64,000 nt of DNA from NCBI RefSeq assembly GCF_029623395.1, contig NZ_JAPYKK010000010.1:1-64000 (forward strand). The letters run 5' to 3'. The notes below the pieces were generated by a model. That model saw only the letters and a list, made by a program, of their open reading frames with translations, did no database searches and was not told the DNA's origin. Of this stretch, positions 10,191-18,996 are shown in pieces. Positions within the stretch are counted from its first letter, which is position 1. Every line of letters begins with the position of its first letter. Both the position numbers and the translations under genes were made by a program. The stretch is from Sphingomonas echinoides (lineage in GTDB: Bacteria > Pseudomonadota > Alphaproteobacteria > Sphingomonadales > Sphingomonadaceae).

Positions 10191-10847
10191 GTGACCATCC
10201 GGAAATCAGCCATTGCCGCTCTCACGGCCAGCGCGTGCGGTGCGATCCTGCTTGGTGGCTGCGCCAAGACGGGGGAGCTCGATGCCTCCGGCGGCATCAC
10301 AGCGGTTCGCAACGCCTGTCCCTCGGTCGGCGTGCCTGCCGCGACCGGGGACGTCACGATGTTCGATCCTCCCGCCAGCCGGGATGCCAATGCGATCGAC
10401 CTGACCGCGGTGATGACCAACGTCCGGTCGACTTGTGACGACACGACTGCGGACGTGCTGACCAAAGTGACCTTCTCGGTCGAGGCACGCCGGGTCCACG
10501 CCGAAGCTGCGCGCGACGTGACGCTGCCGTATTTCGTTACGGTGGTTCAGGGCGGTAATGCGGTGGTTGCCAAGCGCGTCGGTCGGGTGACGCTCCACTT
10601 CGACGCCGGTCAGGCGCGGGCGTCCGCGCAGGGGACCGGCACCGCGAGCGTCTCGCGCGCTGCGGCGACGTTGCCCGACGAAATCCGCAAGAAGCTGACC
10701 GAGAAGCGCAAGGCCGGCGACGAGGATGCCGCGACCGATCCGCTCAGCCGCCCGGAGATCCGCCAGGCCGTCTTGCGCGCGACCTTCGAGGCGCTGGTCG
10801 GGTTCCAGCTGACCGACGACCAGCTGAAATATAACGCGACGCGCTAA
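10191..10847 (+). CDS. Putative lipoprotein of unknown function
   Basis: Encodes 218 aa from the GTG at 10191, which has an AAGG 11 bp upstream (10176-10179). The product starts with a lipoprotein signal peptide: charged IRK, hydrophobic core, and lipobox L-G-G-C with acylation site Cys24. The mature part has the features of a periplasmic beta-rich domain (VTMFDPPASRDANAIDLTAV; VTFSVEARRVHAEAARDVTL; PYFVTVVQGGNAVVAKRVG) and a charged tail (DEIRKKLTEKRKAGDEDAAT). A GTG at 10179 and an ATG at 10122 are in-frame alternatives, but both add residues before the signal peptide. I do not recognise a family with certainty. The open frame extends far upstream antisense to ispH and thrB; that part is spurious. 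Confidence 0.7.
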   Translation: MTIRKSAIAALTASACGAILLGGCAKTGELDASGGITAVRNACPSVGVPAATGDVTMFDPPASRDANAIDLTAVMTNVRSTCDDTTADVLTKVTFSVEARRVHAEAARDVTLPYFVTVVQGGNAVVAKRVGRVTLHFDAGQARASAQGTGTASVSRAAATLPDEIRKKLTEKRKAGDEDAATDPLSRPEIRQAVLRATFEALVGFQLTDDQLKYNATR

Positions 10848-10895
10848 GGCTTCTCGTTGACTTGCCTGTTGCGGCGCGGCAAACCGGCCGCGTCG

Positions 10896-10913
10896 TTGAC
10901 GGGCAACCGTCAA
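10896..10913 (+). other. Perfect inverted repeat between the lipoprotein gene and the glycine riboswitch
   Basis: TTGACGG-GCAA-CCGTCAA forms a 7-bp perfect stem with a 4-nt loop just 5' of the riboswitch. There is no T-tract, so it is not a canonical terminator. It could be an operator, the 3' end of the upstream transcript, or a 5' cap on the riboswitch RNA. The GTTGAC inside it also resembles a -35 box. Confidence 0.4.
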
Positions 10914-10917
10914 GGGT

Positions 10918-11107
10918 ACGCGCGGGAGAGCGTCCGGGGTAACTCGGACCGCCGAAGGAGCAACCGCCCCGGAATCTCTCAGGCAACCGGACCGCGCGGA
11001 TCGACTCGACACTCTGGAAAGCGCGCTGCCCGGTGGGCGAGCGCCACCGAAGGGGTAAGCGGACCATGTGGTTCCGTGAAAGCTCTCAGGTTCCGTGACA
11101 GAGGGGG
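10918..11107 (+). promoter_or_regulatory. Tandem glycine riboswitch upstream of the gcv operon
   Basis: Two consecutive glycine aptamers are recognisable by conserved cores. Aptamer 1 (about 10918-11000) has GCGGGAGAGCG, CCGAAGGAGCAA and AATCTCTCAGGCAACCGGACCG. Aptamer 2 (about 11007-11107) has ACTCTGGAAAGCG, CCACCGAAGGGGTAAGC and AAAGCTCTCAGGTTCCGTGACAGAGGGGG. This is the gcvT RNA pattern; it binds glycine and typically switches on glycine cleavage genes. A GC-rich hairpin (CGGCG...CGCCG, 11118-11143, containing the palindrome GCGCCATGGCGC) lies between aptamer 2 and gcvT and may be the expression platform. That last point is inference. Confidence 0.95.
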
Positions 11108-11166
11108 CGGCACACCACGGCGTTCCGGCGCCATGGCGCGCCGTTGACCTCTTGCGGAAGACCAAC

Positions 11167-12339
11167 ATGAGCGACCTCGACCCCTACGAGACCGAAGCCG
11201 ACGAGATTGCGATCGAGCAGCTCCCGCTCGATGCGTGGCATCGTGCGCGGGGTGGCCGGATGGTGCCGTTCGCGGGCTACGAAATGCCCGTCCAATATGA
11301 AGGCATCATGGCCGAGCATCTGTGGGTGCGCGAATCGGCCGGGCTGTTCGACGTCAGCCATATGGGCCAATTGCTGTTCCGCTCGGAAGAGGGCGCGGAC
11401 GTCGTCGCGGCGCTGGAAGCTGTGCTGCCAGCCGATGTCGCCGGGCTGGGGCAGGGCAAGCAGCGCTATTCGCTGCTGCTGTCGGAGGATGGCGGCATCC
11501 TCGACGATCTGATGGTCACGCATCTGCCGGACGCCAACCCGTTCGACATCCATGGCTATTATATGGTCGTCAACGGCGCGACCAAGATCGACGATATCGC
11601 GCATCTGCTCGAATATCTCCCCGACGGCATCGCGCTCAACCACATGGAAGACCAGGCGCTGCTCGCGCTGCAGGGGCCCAAGGCAGTCGATGCGCTCGAG
11701 CGACTGGTGCCGGGCGTCGAAGCGCTGGTGTTCATGACCGCAGGCGCGTTCGAGTGGAACGGCGTGCCGCTGTGGATCAGCCGCTCGGGCTATACCGGCG
11801 AGGACGGGTTCGAGATTTCGGTGCCTGCGGACAATGTCGAAGCGCTTGCCGACGCACTGACCGCCGAGCCCGAGGTCAAGCCGATCGGCCTTGGTGCACG
11901 CGATTCGCTGCGGCTCGAGGCGGGCTTGCCGCTCTATGGCCACGATCTCGACCCCGAGACGACGCCGGTCCAGGCCGACCTCGGGTTCGCGCTGTCGAAG
12001 CGCCGCCGCGAGGCGGGTGACTTCATGGGCGCGCCGCGCATTCTCGCCGAGCGCGAGTCGGGCGCGATCATCAAGCGTGTCGGCCTGCTGGTCGAAGGGC
12101 GTCAGCCGGTGCGCGAAGGTGCGGCGGTGCTCGACGATCAGGGCTCCGAAGTCGGCCGCGTCACCTCGGGCGGGTTCGCGCCGAGCGTCGGGGCTCCGAT
12201 TGCGATGGCTTATGTCCCGACCGCGCTGGCGGTTGCCGGCACCACGATTAAACTCGCGCAGCGCGGCAAGGTCCATCAGGCGACCGTGACCGCGATGCCG
12301 TTCATTCCCCACCGCTATGTCCGCGCAGGAGGCAAGTGA
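11167..12339 (+). CDS. gcvT: Glycine cleavage system T protein (aminomethyltransferase)
   Basis: Transfers the methylene group of aminomethyl-lipoyl-H-protein to tetrahydrofolate, releasing ammonia. 390 aa. The start ATG at 11167 follows GCGGAAGACC and the riboswitch. N-terminal extension [18 protein letters not shown] precedes the conserved [20 protein letters not shown]. Folate-binding fold signatures include [17 protein letters not shown] sequence ([16 protein letters not shown]), [15 protein letters not shown] and [20 protein letters not shown]. The C-terminal barrel has [20 protein letters not shown]. Stop and gcvH start overlap (TGATG). Slightly longer than typical because of the acidic N-terminus. 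Confidence 0.96.
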   Translation: MSDLDPYETEADEIAIEQLPLDAWHRARGGRMVPFAGYEMPVQYEGIMAEHLWVRESAGLFDVSHMGQLLFRSEEGADVVAALEAVLPADVAGLGQGKQRYSLLLSEDGGILDDLMVTHLPDANPFDIHGYYMVVNGATKIDDIAHLLEYLPDGIALNHMEDQALLALQGPKAVDALERLVPGVEALVFMTAGAFEWNGVPLWISRSGYTGEDGFEISVPADNVEALADALTAEPEVKPIGLGARDSLRLEAGLPLYGHDLDPETTPVQADLGFALSKRRREAGDFMGAPRILAERESGAIIKRVGLLVEGRQPVREGAAVLDDQGSEVGRVTSGGFAPSVGAPIAMAYVPTALAVAGTTIKLAQRGKVHQATVTAMPFIPHRYVRAGGK

Positions 12340-12710
12340 TGAGCCGTTATTTTACCGAAGATCATGAATGGGTCGAAGTCGACGGCGACGTCGGCATCGT
12401 CGGCATTACCGAATATGCGCAAAGCCAGCTCGGCGACATCGTGTTTGTCGACGTGCCCGAAGAGGGCAAGGAGCTCGCCAAGGGCGACGAAGCTGCGGTG
12501 GTCGAATCGGTCAAGGCCGCGTCCGACGTCTATTCGCCGGTGTCGGGCACGGTGATCGAGGGCAATGCCGCGCTCGCCGACACGCCCGGGCTGGTCAACG
12601 AGGATCCCGAGGCGGACGGCTGGTTCTTCAAGCTGACGCTGAGCGATGCCGACGAGCTCAACGCGCTGATGGACGAGATCGCGTACAAGGCGTTCGTCGA
12701 GAAGCTGTGA
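12339..12710 (+). CDS. gcvH: Glycine cleavage system H protein
   Basis: Lipoyl carrier that shuttles the aminomethyl group between P, T and L proteins; 123 aa. Lipoylation site is Lys59 in [19 protein letters not shown], the standard ESVKAxSD motif. N-terminal [12 protein letters not shown] and [19 protein letters not shown] are diagnostic. ATG overlaps the gcvT stop. The lipoamide dehydrogenase (L protein) is not in this operon, as usual. Confidence 0.97.
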   Translation: MSRYFTEDHEWVEVDGDVGIVGITEYAQSQLGDIVFVDVPEEGKELAKGDEAAVVESVKAASDVYSPVSGTVIEGNAALADTPGLVNEDPEADGWFFKLTLSDADELNALMDEIAYKAFVEKL

Positions 12711-12720
12711 TCTGAACTGG

Positions 12721-12820
12721 CCCCTCCCCTTCAGGGGAGGGGTTGGGGTGGGGCCTCTCCGCGGGCGCTCCACTCGTGGTACGGCCCCACCCCCGGCCCC
12801 TCCCCTGAAGGGGAGGGGAG
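12721..12820. repeat. GC-rich compound palindromic element, copy A (gcvH-gcvPA gap)
   Basis: Two arms of about 33 bp are inverted copies of each other (12721-12753 and 12785-12820) around a 31-bp spacer. Each arm is itself a hairpin built on CCCCTCCCCTTCAGGGGAGGGG. It fills almost the whole gcvH-gcvPA gap, and its right end (GGGGAGGGGAGGAG) provides the Shine-Dalgarno sequence for gcvPA. Copy B (14340-14438) shares both arms but not the spacer. I associate repeats of this CCCTCCCCTTCAGGGGAGGG type with sphingomonad and caulobacter genomes; that is from memory. Confidence 0.9.
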
Positions 12821-12830
12821 GAGTATATTG

Positions 12831-14189
12831 ATGCGCTATCTCCCCCTGACTCAGCCTGACCGCGACGCGATGCTCGGCGTGATCGGCGTGGCGACGATCG
12901 ACGATCTGTTCGTCGACGTGCCCGAAGCCGCACGGCTCGACGGGCCGATCCACGGCCTGCCGATGCACGCCAGCGAAATGGCGGTCGAACGCCACATGAC
13001 CGCACTCGCGCGCAAGAATCTGACCGCGGGGGAAGCGCCGTTCTTCCTCGGTTGCGGCGCGTACAAGCATCATGTCCCCGCCTCGGTCGATCACCTGATC
13101 CAGCGTGGCGAGTTCCTTACCGCCTATACGCCGTACCAGCCGGAGATCGCGCAGGGCACGCTGCAGATGCTGTTCGAGTTCCAGACGCAGGTCGCGCGGC
13201 TGCTCGGAACGGATGTGGCGAACGCGTCGATGTACGACGGATCGACCGCGTGCTGGGAAGCGATCGGCATGGCGCGGCGGATCACCAAGCGCGGCAAGGC
13301 GATCCTGTCGTCGGGGCTGCACCCGCATTACGTCTCGGTTGCGAAGACGATGGCCAAGTTCACGGGCGACCTGCTCGAAACGGCCACGCCGACGCTGAGC
13401 GCCGAGACCGACCTCGACGCGCTGATCGGCGCGATCGACAAGGATACGTCGTGCGTCGTCGTGCAATATCCCGACATTCTCGGGCGGATCGCGGATCTCA
13501 CGCCGCTTGCGGATGCGTGCCATGCCAATAAGGCGCTGCTGATCGCGGTCGTGACCGAGCCGGTCGCGCTGGGAGCGATCAAGTCGCCGGGCGAGATGGA
13601 CGCGGATATCGTCGTCGGCGAGGGGCAATCGCTCGGCGTCGGGTTGCAGTTCGGTGGGCCCTATGTCGGGCTGTTTGGGTGCAAGGACAAATATGTTCGC
13701 CAGATGCCGGGGCGCCTGTGCGGCGAGACGCTGGATGCGGATGGTCGGCGTGGGTTCGTGCTGACGCTGTCGACGCGCGAGCAGCATATCCGGCGCGAAA
13801 AGGCGACGTCGAACATCTGCACCAACTCGGGGCTGTGCGCGCTCGCTTTCTCGATCCACATGACGTTGCTGGGCGAGAAGGGGCTGCGCACGCTGGCGCA
13901 GATCAACCATGTCGGCGCGGTCGCGGCGGCGAAGCGGTTGAGCAAGGTGCCGGGTGTCGAACTGGTCACGCCCGCTTTCTTCAACGAATTCACGCTCAAG
14001 CTGCCGGTCGAGGCGCGCCCGGTGGTGCGGACGCTGGCGGATCGCGGCATCCTGGCGGGGGTGTCGCTCGGGCGTCTGTATCCGGGTGAGGACGGTCTCG
14101 CCAACGGGCTCGTCGTCGCAGTGACCGAGACGACGTCGGCAGAAGATGTGGAAACGCTGGCGGCAGCGCTCGAGGAGATCCTGGCATGA
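12831..14189 (+). CDS. gcvPA: Glycine dehydrogenase (decarboxylating) subunit 1
   Basis: N-terminal half of the P protein, which decarboxylates glycine with PLP in a heterotetramer with GcvPB. 452 aa, normal for split-type enzymes. Recognised by [70 protein letters not shown] and [23 protein letters not shown] at 12831 follows AGGAG contributed by the repeat element. Its stop overlaps the gcvPB start (ATGA). Confidence 0.96.
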   Translation: MRYLPLTQPDRDAMLGVIGVATIDDLFVDVPEAARLDGPIHGLPMHASEMAVERHMTALARKNLTAGEAPFFLGCGAYKHHVPASVDHLIQRGEFLTAYTPYQPEIAQGTLQMLFEFQTQVARLLGTDVANASMYDGSTACWEAIGMARRITKRGKAILSSGLHPHYVSVAKTMAKFTGDLLETATPTLSAETDLDALIGAIDKDTSCVVVQYPDILGRIADLTPLADACHANKALLIAVVTEPVALGAIKSPGEMDADIVVGEGQSLGVGLQFGGPYVGLFGCKDKYVRQMPGRLCGETLDADGRRGFVLTLSTREQHIRREKATSNICTNSGLCALAFSIHMTLLGEKGLRTLAQINHVGAVAAAKRLSKVPGVELVTPAFFNEFTLKLPVEARPVVRTLADRGILAGVSLGRLYPGEDGLANGLVVAVTETTSAEDVETLAAALEEILA

Positions 14190-15847
14190 GCATCAACGCA
14201 AGCGGATGGCGCCCCGAAGCGCCCGTCGCCGGGGGCAAGGCGTCCCCGACTGTTACTGGTAACAAGGGGCTGATGCTGGAAGAGAAGCTGATCTTCGAGA
14301 TTGGTGATGTTGAGACGACCGGGGTGGATTTCGCTGAAGCCCCTCCCCTTCAGGGGAGGGGTTGGGGTGGGGCTGTACCGGGCGCTGGTCTCGGTGAGAC
14401 TTCCCCCACCCCCAGCCCCTCCCCTGAAGGGGAGGGGAGTGCAGATCTCCTTGCCGGTCTGTTCCGCACCACCCCAATCGGTCTTCCCGGCCTGTCCGAG
14501 CCCGAGACCGTGCGCCACTACACCCGCCTGTCGCGCCAGAATTACGGGATCGACCTCGGGTTCTTCCCGCTCGGGTCGTGCACGATGAAGCACAACCCGC
14601 GGCTCAACGAGAAGATGGCGCGGCTCCCCGGTTTTGCGGACATCCACCCGCTCCAGCCGGTCGACAGCGTGCAGGGCGCGCTCGGCGTGATCCATGAGCT
14701 CGCCACCTGGCTGATCACGCTGACCGGCATGCACGGCGTCGCGATGAGCCCCAAGGCGGGCGCGCATGGCGAGCTGTGCGGGATCCTGGCGATCCGCGCT
14801 GCTCTCGAGGCAAAGGGCGAGGGGCATCGGAAGATCATCCTCGTCCCCGAAAGCGCACACGGCACCAACCCGGCGACCGCGGCGTTCGCGGGCTATCAGG
14901 TCGAGGATATCCCCGCGACCGCCGAAGGCCGCGTTGATACACAGGCGCTGATCGCGCGGCTCGGGCCGGACGTGGCGGGGGTGATGATCACCAACCCCAA
15001 CACCTGCGGCCTGTTCGAACGTGACATGCGGACGATCTCTGACGCGGTCCATGCGGCGGGCGGCTATGTCTATTGCGACGGCGCGAACTTCAACGCGATC
15101 GTCGGGCGCGTGCGGCCGGGGGATCTCGGCATCGATGCGATGCACATCAACCTGCACAAGACCTTCTCGACCCCGCATGGCGGCGGCGGACCCGGTTCGG
15201 GCCCGGTCGTGCTGTCGGAGGCGCTTTCGCCGTTCGGCCCGCTGCCGTTCGTCGCCAAGCAGGCGGATGGCCATTTCGCGCTGATCGAGGAAGAGACCGC
15301 GGGCGACGACCACCCGCACGCGTTCGGCCGGATGGTGGCGTTCCATGGCCAGATGGGCATGTTCACGCGCGCGCTTACCTACATCCTCAGCCATGGAGCG
15401 GACGGGTTGCGGCAGGTCGCCGAGGATGCGGTGCTCAACGCGAACTACATCCTGCGGTCGCTCGACACGACGCTCGACGCGCCGTTCGGGGCGTCGGGGC
15501 CGTGCATGCATGAGGCATTGTTCTCGGATAATGGGCTCGCGACCGGTTTCTCGACGATCGATATCGCCAAGGGGCTGATCGACGAGGGGTTCCATCCGAT
15601 GACGATGTACTTCCCGCTGGTCGTCCACGGCGCGATGCTGATCGAGCCGACCGAGACTGAGTCGAAGGCCGCGATCGACCAGTTCGTCGCCGCTTTGCGC
15701 TCGGTCGCGGAGCGCGCCAAGGCGGGCGACGTCAGCCTGAAGAGTGCGCCGCACTTCGCGCCGCGCAGCCGCCTCGACGAGACGCTCGCCGCGCGCAAGC
15801 CGGTGCTCGTCTGGAAGGAGCCGGTCCTGGCGCAGGCCGCCGAGTGA
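14186..15847 (+). CDS. gcvPB: Glycine dehydrogenase (decarboxylating) subunit 2, with an in-frame palindromic-repeat insertion
   Basis: C-terminal half of glycine decarboxylase; 553 aa, about 30 longer than usual. The PLP lysine is Lys325 in [20 protein letters not shown]. Other landmarks are [39 protein letters not shown] and [20 protein letters not shown]. The excess length is residues 51-84 (starting [12 protein letters not shown], ending SPSPEGEG), encoded by palindromic element copy B. It lies in the N-terminal linker between TTGVDF and the conserved [19 protein letters not shown], far from the active site, so the protein is probably functional. Translationally coupled to gcvPA and to the downstream methyltransferase (GTGA overlap). 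Confidence 0.95.
   Translation: MSINASGWRPEAPVAGGKASPTVTGNKGLMLEEKLIFEIGDVETTGVDFAEAPPLQGRGWGGAVPGAGLGETSPTPSPSPEGEGSADLLAGLFRTTPIGLPGLSEPETVRHYTRLSRQNYGIDLGFFPLGSCTMKHNPRLNEKMARLPGFADIHPLQPVDSVQGALGVIHELATWLITLTGMHGVAMSPKAGAHGELCGILAIRAALEAKGEGHRKIILVPESAHGTNPATAAFAGYQVEDIPATAEGRVDTQALIARLGPDVAGVMITNPNTCGLFERDMRTISDAVHAAGGYVYCDGANFNAIVGRVRPGDLGIDAMHINLHKTFSTPHGGGGPGSGPVVLSEALSPFGPLPFVAKQADGHFALIEEETAGDDHPHAFGRMVAFHGQMGMFTRALTYILSHGADGLRQVAEDAVLNANYILRSLDTTLDAPFGASGPCMHEALFSDNGLATGFSTIDIAKGLIDEGFHPMTMYFPLVVHGAMLIEPTETESKAAIDQFVAALRSVAERAKAGDVSLKSAPHFAPRSRLDETLAARKPVLVWKEPVLAQAAE
14340..14438. repeat. GC-rich compound palindromic element, copy B, inside the gcvPB reading frame
   Basis: Left arm 14340-14372 and right arm 14403-14438 are near-perfect inverted repeats sharing the CCCCTCCCCTTCAGGGGAGGGG hairpin and TTGGGGTGGGG tail with copy A 1.5 kb upstream. 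The span is 99 bp (33 codons) with no stop in the used frame, so gcvPB reads straight through it. The spacer (14373-14402) differs from that of copy A. Confidence 0.93.
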
Positions 15848-16470
15848 CCGAGCCGTGGATCCCGGGCGAGGCGGCGGGGGACACCCGCCGCCACGCACCG
15901 GCCACGCTGCGCAACCGGATGGCGATCGCGGACGTGCTGCGCGAGATTCTGCCGTTCTCGGGCACCGTGCTCGAAGTGGCGAGCGGATCGGGCGAGCATG
16001 TCGCCTATTTGGCGGAGGAATTCCCCGCGCTGGAGTGGCAGCCGAGCGACCCCGATCCCGCTGCGCGCGTGTCGATCGCAGCATGGTGTGATGGGATCAT
16101 CAATGTGGCGCCGCCGCTCGATCTCGATGCGGGGGCAGCCGGTTGGACGGTAGAGCGTGCCGAAGCGGTGCTGTGCATCAACATGGTCCATATCAGCGCG
16201 TGGAGCGCGACGCTGGGATTGCTCGCCGGTGCGGCGCAGGTGCTGGGATCGGGCGCACCGTTGATCCTGTACGGTCCGTTCCTGCAAACCGATGTCCCGA
16301 CCGCGCCGAGCAACATTGCGTTCGACGAATCCTTGCGCGCACGCGATCCGCGCTGGGGTTTGCGTCAAGTCGAATCGATCGTGCAAGTTGCTGCCGGGCA
16401 TGATCTGGTTCAGGACCGGTTGATCGAGATGCCGGCGAACAATCTGATGCTCGTGTTCCGCCGGACGTAG
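15844..16470 (+). CDS. DUF938 class I SAM-dependent methyltransferase
   Basis: Protein of 208 aa. The SAM-binding glycine motif is GTVLEVASGSGEHVAYLAEE and the acidic motif is WQPSDPDP. The N-terminus RRHAPATLRNRMAIADVLRE and LYGPFLQTDVPTAPSNIAFD identify the DUF938 family, whose members methylate unknown small substrates. The GTG start overlaps the gcvPB stop (GTGA), so it is translationally coupled to the glycine cleavage operon and shares its riboswitch control. Whether it uses one-carbon units made by the operon is speculation. Confidence 0.88.
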   Translation: MTEPWIPGEAAGDTRRHAPATLRNRMAIADVLREILPFSGTVLEVASGSGEHVAYLAEEFPALEWQPSDPDPAARVSIAAWCDGIINVAPPLDLDAGAAGWTVERAEAVLCINMVHISAWSATLGLLAGAAQVLGSGAPLILYGPFLQTDVPTAPSNIAFDESLRARDPRWGLRQVESIVQVAAGHDLVQDRLIEMPANNLMLVFRRT

Positions 16471-16475
16471 CGCCT

Positions 16476-17396
16476 TCACTGGACCGGTTCGGGCAACCGG
16501 TTGATGTGGCGGATGCGTTCTCGCCAGAGGATATACAGGCCACTCCCTACGATGACGGGTGCGCCGATCCACAGCGTCGGCGCGGGTAGCGTGCCGAAAA
16601 TCAGCCAGCCGAACAGCGTCGCCCACAACAGCGAAGAATAATCCATCGGGACGACGACGGACACCGGGCCGAGCCCGAGCGCGCTCGTCATCGCGAGCTG
16701 CGCGACTCCGCCGATGAGGCCGACCCCAGCCAGCAACAGCCACACTTCGAGCGGGTGATTGCGCGCCACCAACGCGTAGCAAATGCCCAGCGGCAGCAGC
16801 GATAGCGTGGAGAACCAAAATACGACCGTCATCGCGCTTTCCGTCCGCGTGATCTGGCGCAGCAGGATGGATACGCCCGCCGTTCCCAACGCACCCAGCA
16901 ATCCGGTGGCCGCGCCCCACAGCGGGAAATGACCGCTCCCCGGCTGTGCGACGATCAGAACGCCGGCGAACCCCGCCAGCACGGCGCCCCATCGGTGCCA
17001 TCCGGTTGGCTCATGCAGGATCAGCGCGCCGAGGATCGTCGCGAAAATCGGCATAGTGAAGCCAAGCGTTGTCGCCTCGGCGAGCGGGAGCGTGACGATG
17101 GTCGTGAAGGTGAACGCCATCGCGGCGAGCCCGAGGACCGCGCGAGAGATATGCGTGCCGATTCGCTGCGTGGCGACCGAACGCCAGCCGGGGCCTGCCA
17201 AGACGATGCCGCCAATCAGGAATGACGCGCCCAGCTGTCGGAAGAACAGGATTTCTCCGAGCGCCGCACCGTGCCGTTCGGCGAGCTTGATGACGACGTT
17301 CATCACCGCGAAAAGGATCACCGACATGAGCCGCATGCCGATCGCGGAGCGAATGCGGTCAGTCTTGCGCTCGGAAAGCTGCGCCGTCGACGTCAT
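16476..17396 (-). CDS. EamA/DMT-family permease
   Basis: Integral inner-membrane transporter of 306 aa with about ten hydrophobic segments in two EamA repeats (for example LMSVILFAVMNVVIKLAERH at the N-terminus and VSVVVPMDYSSLLWATLFGW in the second half). Drug/metabolite transporter superfamily; substrate unknown. The conserved repeat-end features MPIFATILGALILHEPTGWHRW and LFGWLIFGTLPAPTLWIGAP are present. It converges on the DUF938 gene with a 5-bp gap and lies 45 bp downstream of glpD on the same strand, so cotranscription with glpD is possible. Confidence 0.88.
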   Translation of the reverse strand: MTSTAQLSERKTDRIRSAIGMRLMSVILFAVMNVVIKLAERHGAALGEILFFRQLGASFLIGGIVLAGPGWRSVATQRIGTHISRAVLGLAAMAFTFTTIVTLPLAEATTLGFTMPIFATILGALILHEPTGWHRWGAVLAGFAGVLIVAQPGSGHFPLWGAATGLLGALGTAGVSILLRQITRTESAMTVVFWFSTLSLLPLGICYALVARNHPLEVWLLLAGVGLIGGVAQLAMTSALGLGPVSVVVPMDYSSLLWATLFGWLIFGTLPAPTLWIGAPVIVGSGLYILWRERIRHINRLPEPVQ

Positions 17397-17441
17397 CGCG
17401 CCCTCCTACGGCCCTGGTCGGGAATGGACGAGCCACTCCGA

Positions 17442-18896
17442 TCAGGCAAGCGCGTCCCACGCGCTGACGAACGCGGCACGTTCCGTCTCGCTCAGGTGCA
17501 GTCCGATCTTGGAGCGCCGCAGCAGCACGTCGTCCGCGCTGCGCGCCCATTCGCGCGTCCGCAACCAGCACGCCTCGACTTCGGACACGCCGCCGCCCAG
17601 GTCAGCACCGAGATCGTCCACCGCCGTCACATTCTTCAACAAATCCGGGAGCATCGATCCATACGCATGCGCCATCCGTTCGGATCGGGCTTCGCCGAGG
17701 AACGGCCAAGTCGCACGGACCTGATCGACGAAATGCCGAAAGTCGGTGATGGCACCGCCTGGGAACACGCGCGCGCGCGTCACCGGATGCGCGACGAACC
17801 CCATCGGTGCGGCCAGCTTGCCGAGGGCTTCCTCAGCGAGATGCCGCGCGGTGGTGATCTTGCCGCCGAAAATCGACAGAAGGACGGGGCCGTTGGTGTC
17901 GAGTTCGAGGACATAGTCCCGCGTGACCGCCTTTGCCTCGCTGGCCCCATCGTCATACAGCGGACGCACGCCGGACCAGGTGGATGTTACGTCGGAAGGC
18001 GAAATCTGCCGCGTAAAGTGGCGGTTCGCGGCGTCGCAGAGATAGGTGATCTCGTCCTGATCGATCACCGCGTCTTCCGGCATCTCGACCGGCACGTCGG
18101 TGGTGCCGATCTCGGTAAAGCCGTCCTGATAGGGAATTGCGAAGACGATACGCCGATCGGGCTGTTGCAAAATGTATGCATGGTCGCCCTCATACAGGCG
18201 TGGCACGACGATATGGCTGCCCTTGACCAGCCGGACCCCCGAGGCGGCATTGACGCCGAGCCGTCCGAGCAGTTGCGCCACCCAGGGTCCTGCTGCGTTG
18301 ACCATCCCGCGGGCGCCAACCGTGCTGCCGTCGGACAGGCGGGCTTGCCACAGTTCGCCCTCGCGCCGCGCGGAGTCGAGCGCGACCCCGACCCGCACGT
18401 CCGCGCCATTCGCGGCGGCATCCATCGCGTTGAGCACCGTCAGTCGCGAATCGTCGACGAAGGCATCGGAGTAGACGAAGCCTTTGGCCGTGCCTTTGAG
18501 CGGGGCAAGAAATGCCGCGTCACTCTTGCGAAGTCCGCGCGAGCGCGCGAGCGTCATTTTTCCGCCGAGGAAATCGTAAAGGTACAGCCCGAGTCGCACC
18601 ATCCACCACGGACGCACTGCGTTCTCGTGCGGTAGGACGAAGCGAAGCGGATGGATGATGTGCGGCGCCGCTTTCACCAGCCGTTCGCGTTCGCGCAGCG
18701 CTTCGGCGACGAGCTTGAACTCGTAATACTCGAGATAGCGTAACCCGCCGTGAATCAGCTTAGTTGATGCCGACGAAGTGTGCGCCGCGATATCGTCGCG
18801 TTCGACGAGCAGCACCTTGAGCCCAAGCAGGCTCGCCTCGCGCGCGATTGCGCACCCGTTGATACCGCCGCCGACGATGAGAAGATCATATGTCAC
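17442..18896 (-). CDS. glpD: Aerobic glycerol-3-phosphate dehydrogenase
   Basis: Membrane-associated FAD flavoprotein oxidising sn-glycerol 3-phosphate to DHAP and feeding electrons to quinone. 484 aa. The N-terminal FAD motif is YDLLIVGGGINGCAIAREAS; the family signature STKLIHGGLRYLEYYEFKLV follows; WSGVRPLYDDGASEAKAVTRDY and LSIFGGKITTARHLAEEAL are also diagnostic. No glpK or glpF is in the window. Divergent from the BNR-repeat gene. Confidence 0.95.
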   Translation of the reverse strand: MTYDLLIVGGGINGCAIAREASLLGLKVLLVERDDIAAHTSSASTKLIHGGLRYLEYYEFKLVAEALRERERLVKAAPHIIHPLRFVLPHENAVRPWWMVRLGLYLYDFLGGKMTLARSRGLRKSDAAFLAPLKGTAKGFVYSDAFVDDSRLTVLNAMDAAANGADVRVGVALDSARREGELWQARLSDGSTVGARGMVNAAGPWVAQLLGRLGVNAASGVRLVKGSHIVVPRLYEGDHAYILQQPDRRIVFAIPYQDGFTEIGTTDVPVEMPEDAVIDQDEITYLCDAANRHFTRQISPSDVTSTWSGVRPLYDDGASEAKAVTRDYVLELDTNGPVLLSIFGGKITTARHLAEEALGKLAAPMGFVAHPVTRARVFPGGAITDFRHFVDQVRATWPFLGEARSERMAHAYGSMLPDLLKNVTAVDDLGADLGGGVSEVEACWLRTREWARSADDVLLRRSKIGLHLSETERAAFVSAWDALA

Positions 18897-18996
18897 CGCT
18901 GTCCTGTATCGTACAGTTACGGAGGATGCGACCCGCGTTTAGAAGGAGAGGCGATGCGGATTGCAGTCCGATCGCCCCGCTGCCATTGGCCCTGCC

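Noticed and set aside
8358..10847. An 829-codon plus-strand open frame
   Set aside because: Most of it is antisense to thrB and ispH. Only its last ~218 codons, with a lipoprotein signal, look like a gene.
12721..14438. The two GC-rich palindromes as a CRISPR array or IS ends
   Set aside because: Only two copies 1.6 kb apart, arms are inverted within each element, no spacers of CRISPR size, and no transposase between them.
13661..16084. An 807-codon minus-strand open frame across gcvPA and gcvPB
   Set aside because: Antisense shadow of the well-supported glycine decarboxylase genes; Arg/Pro-rich composition and no motif.
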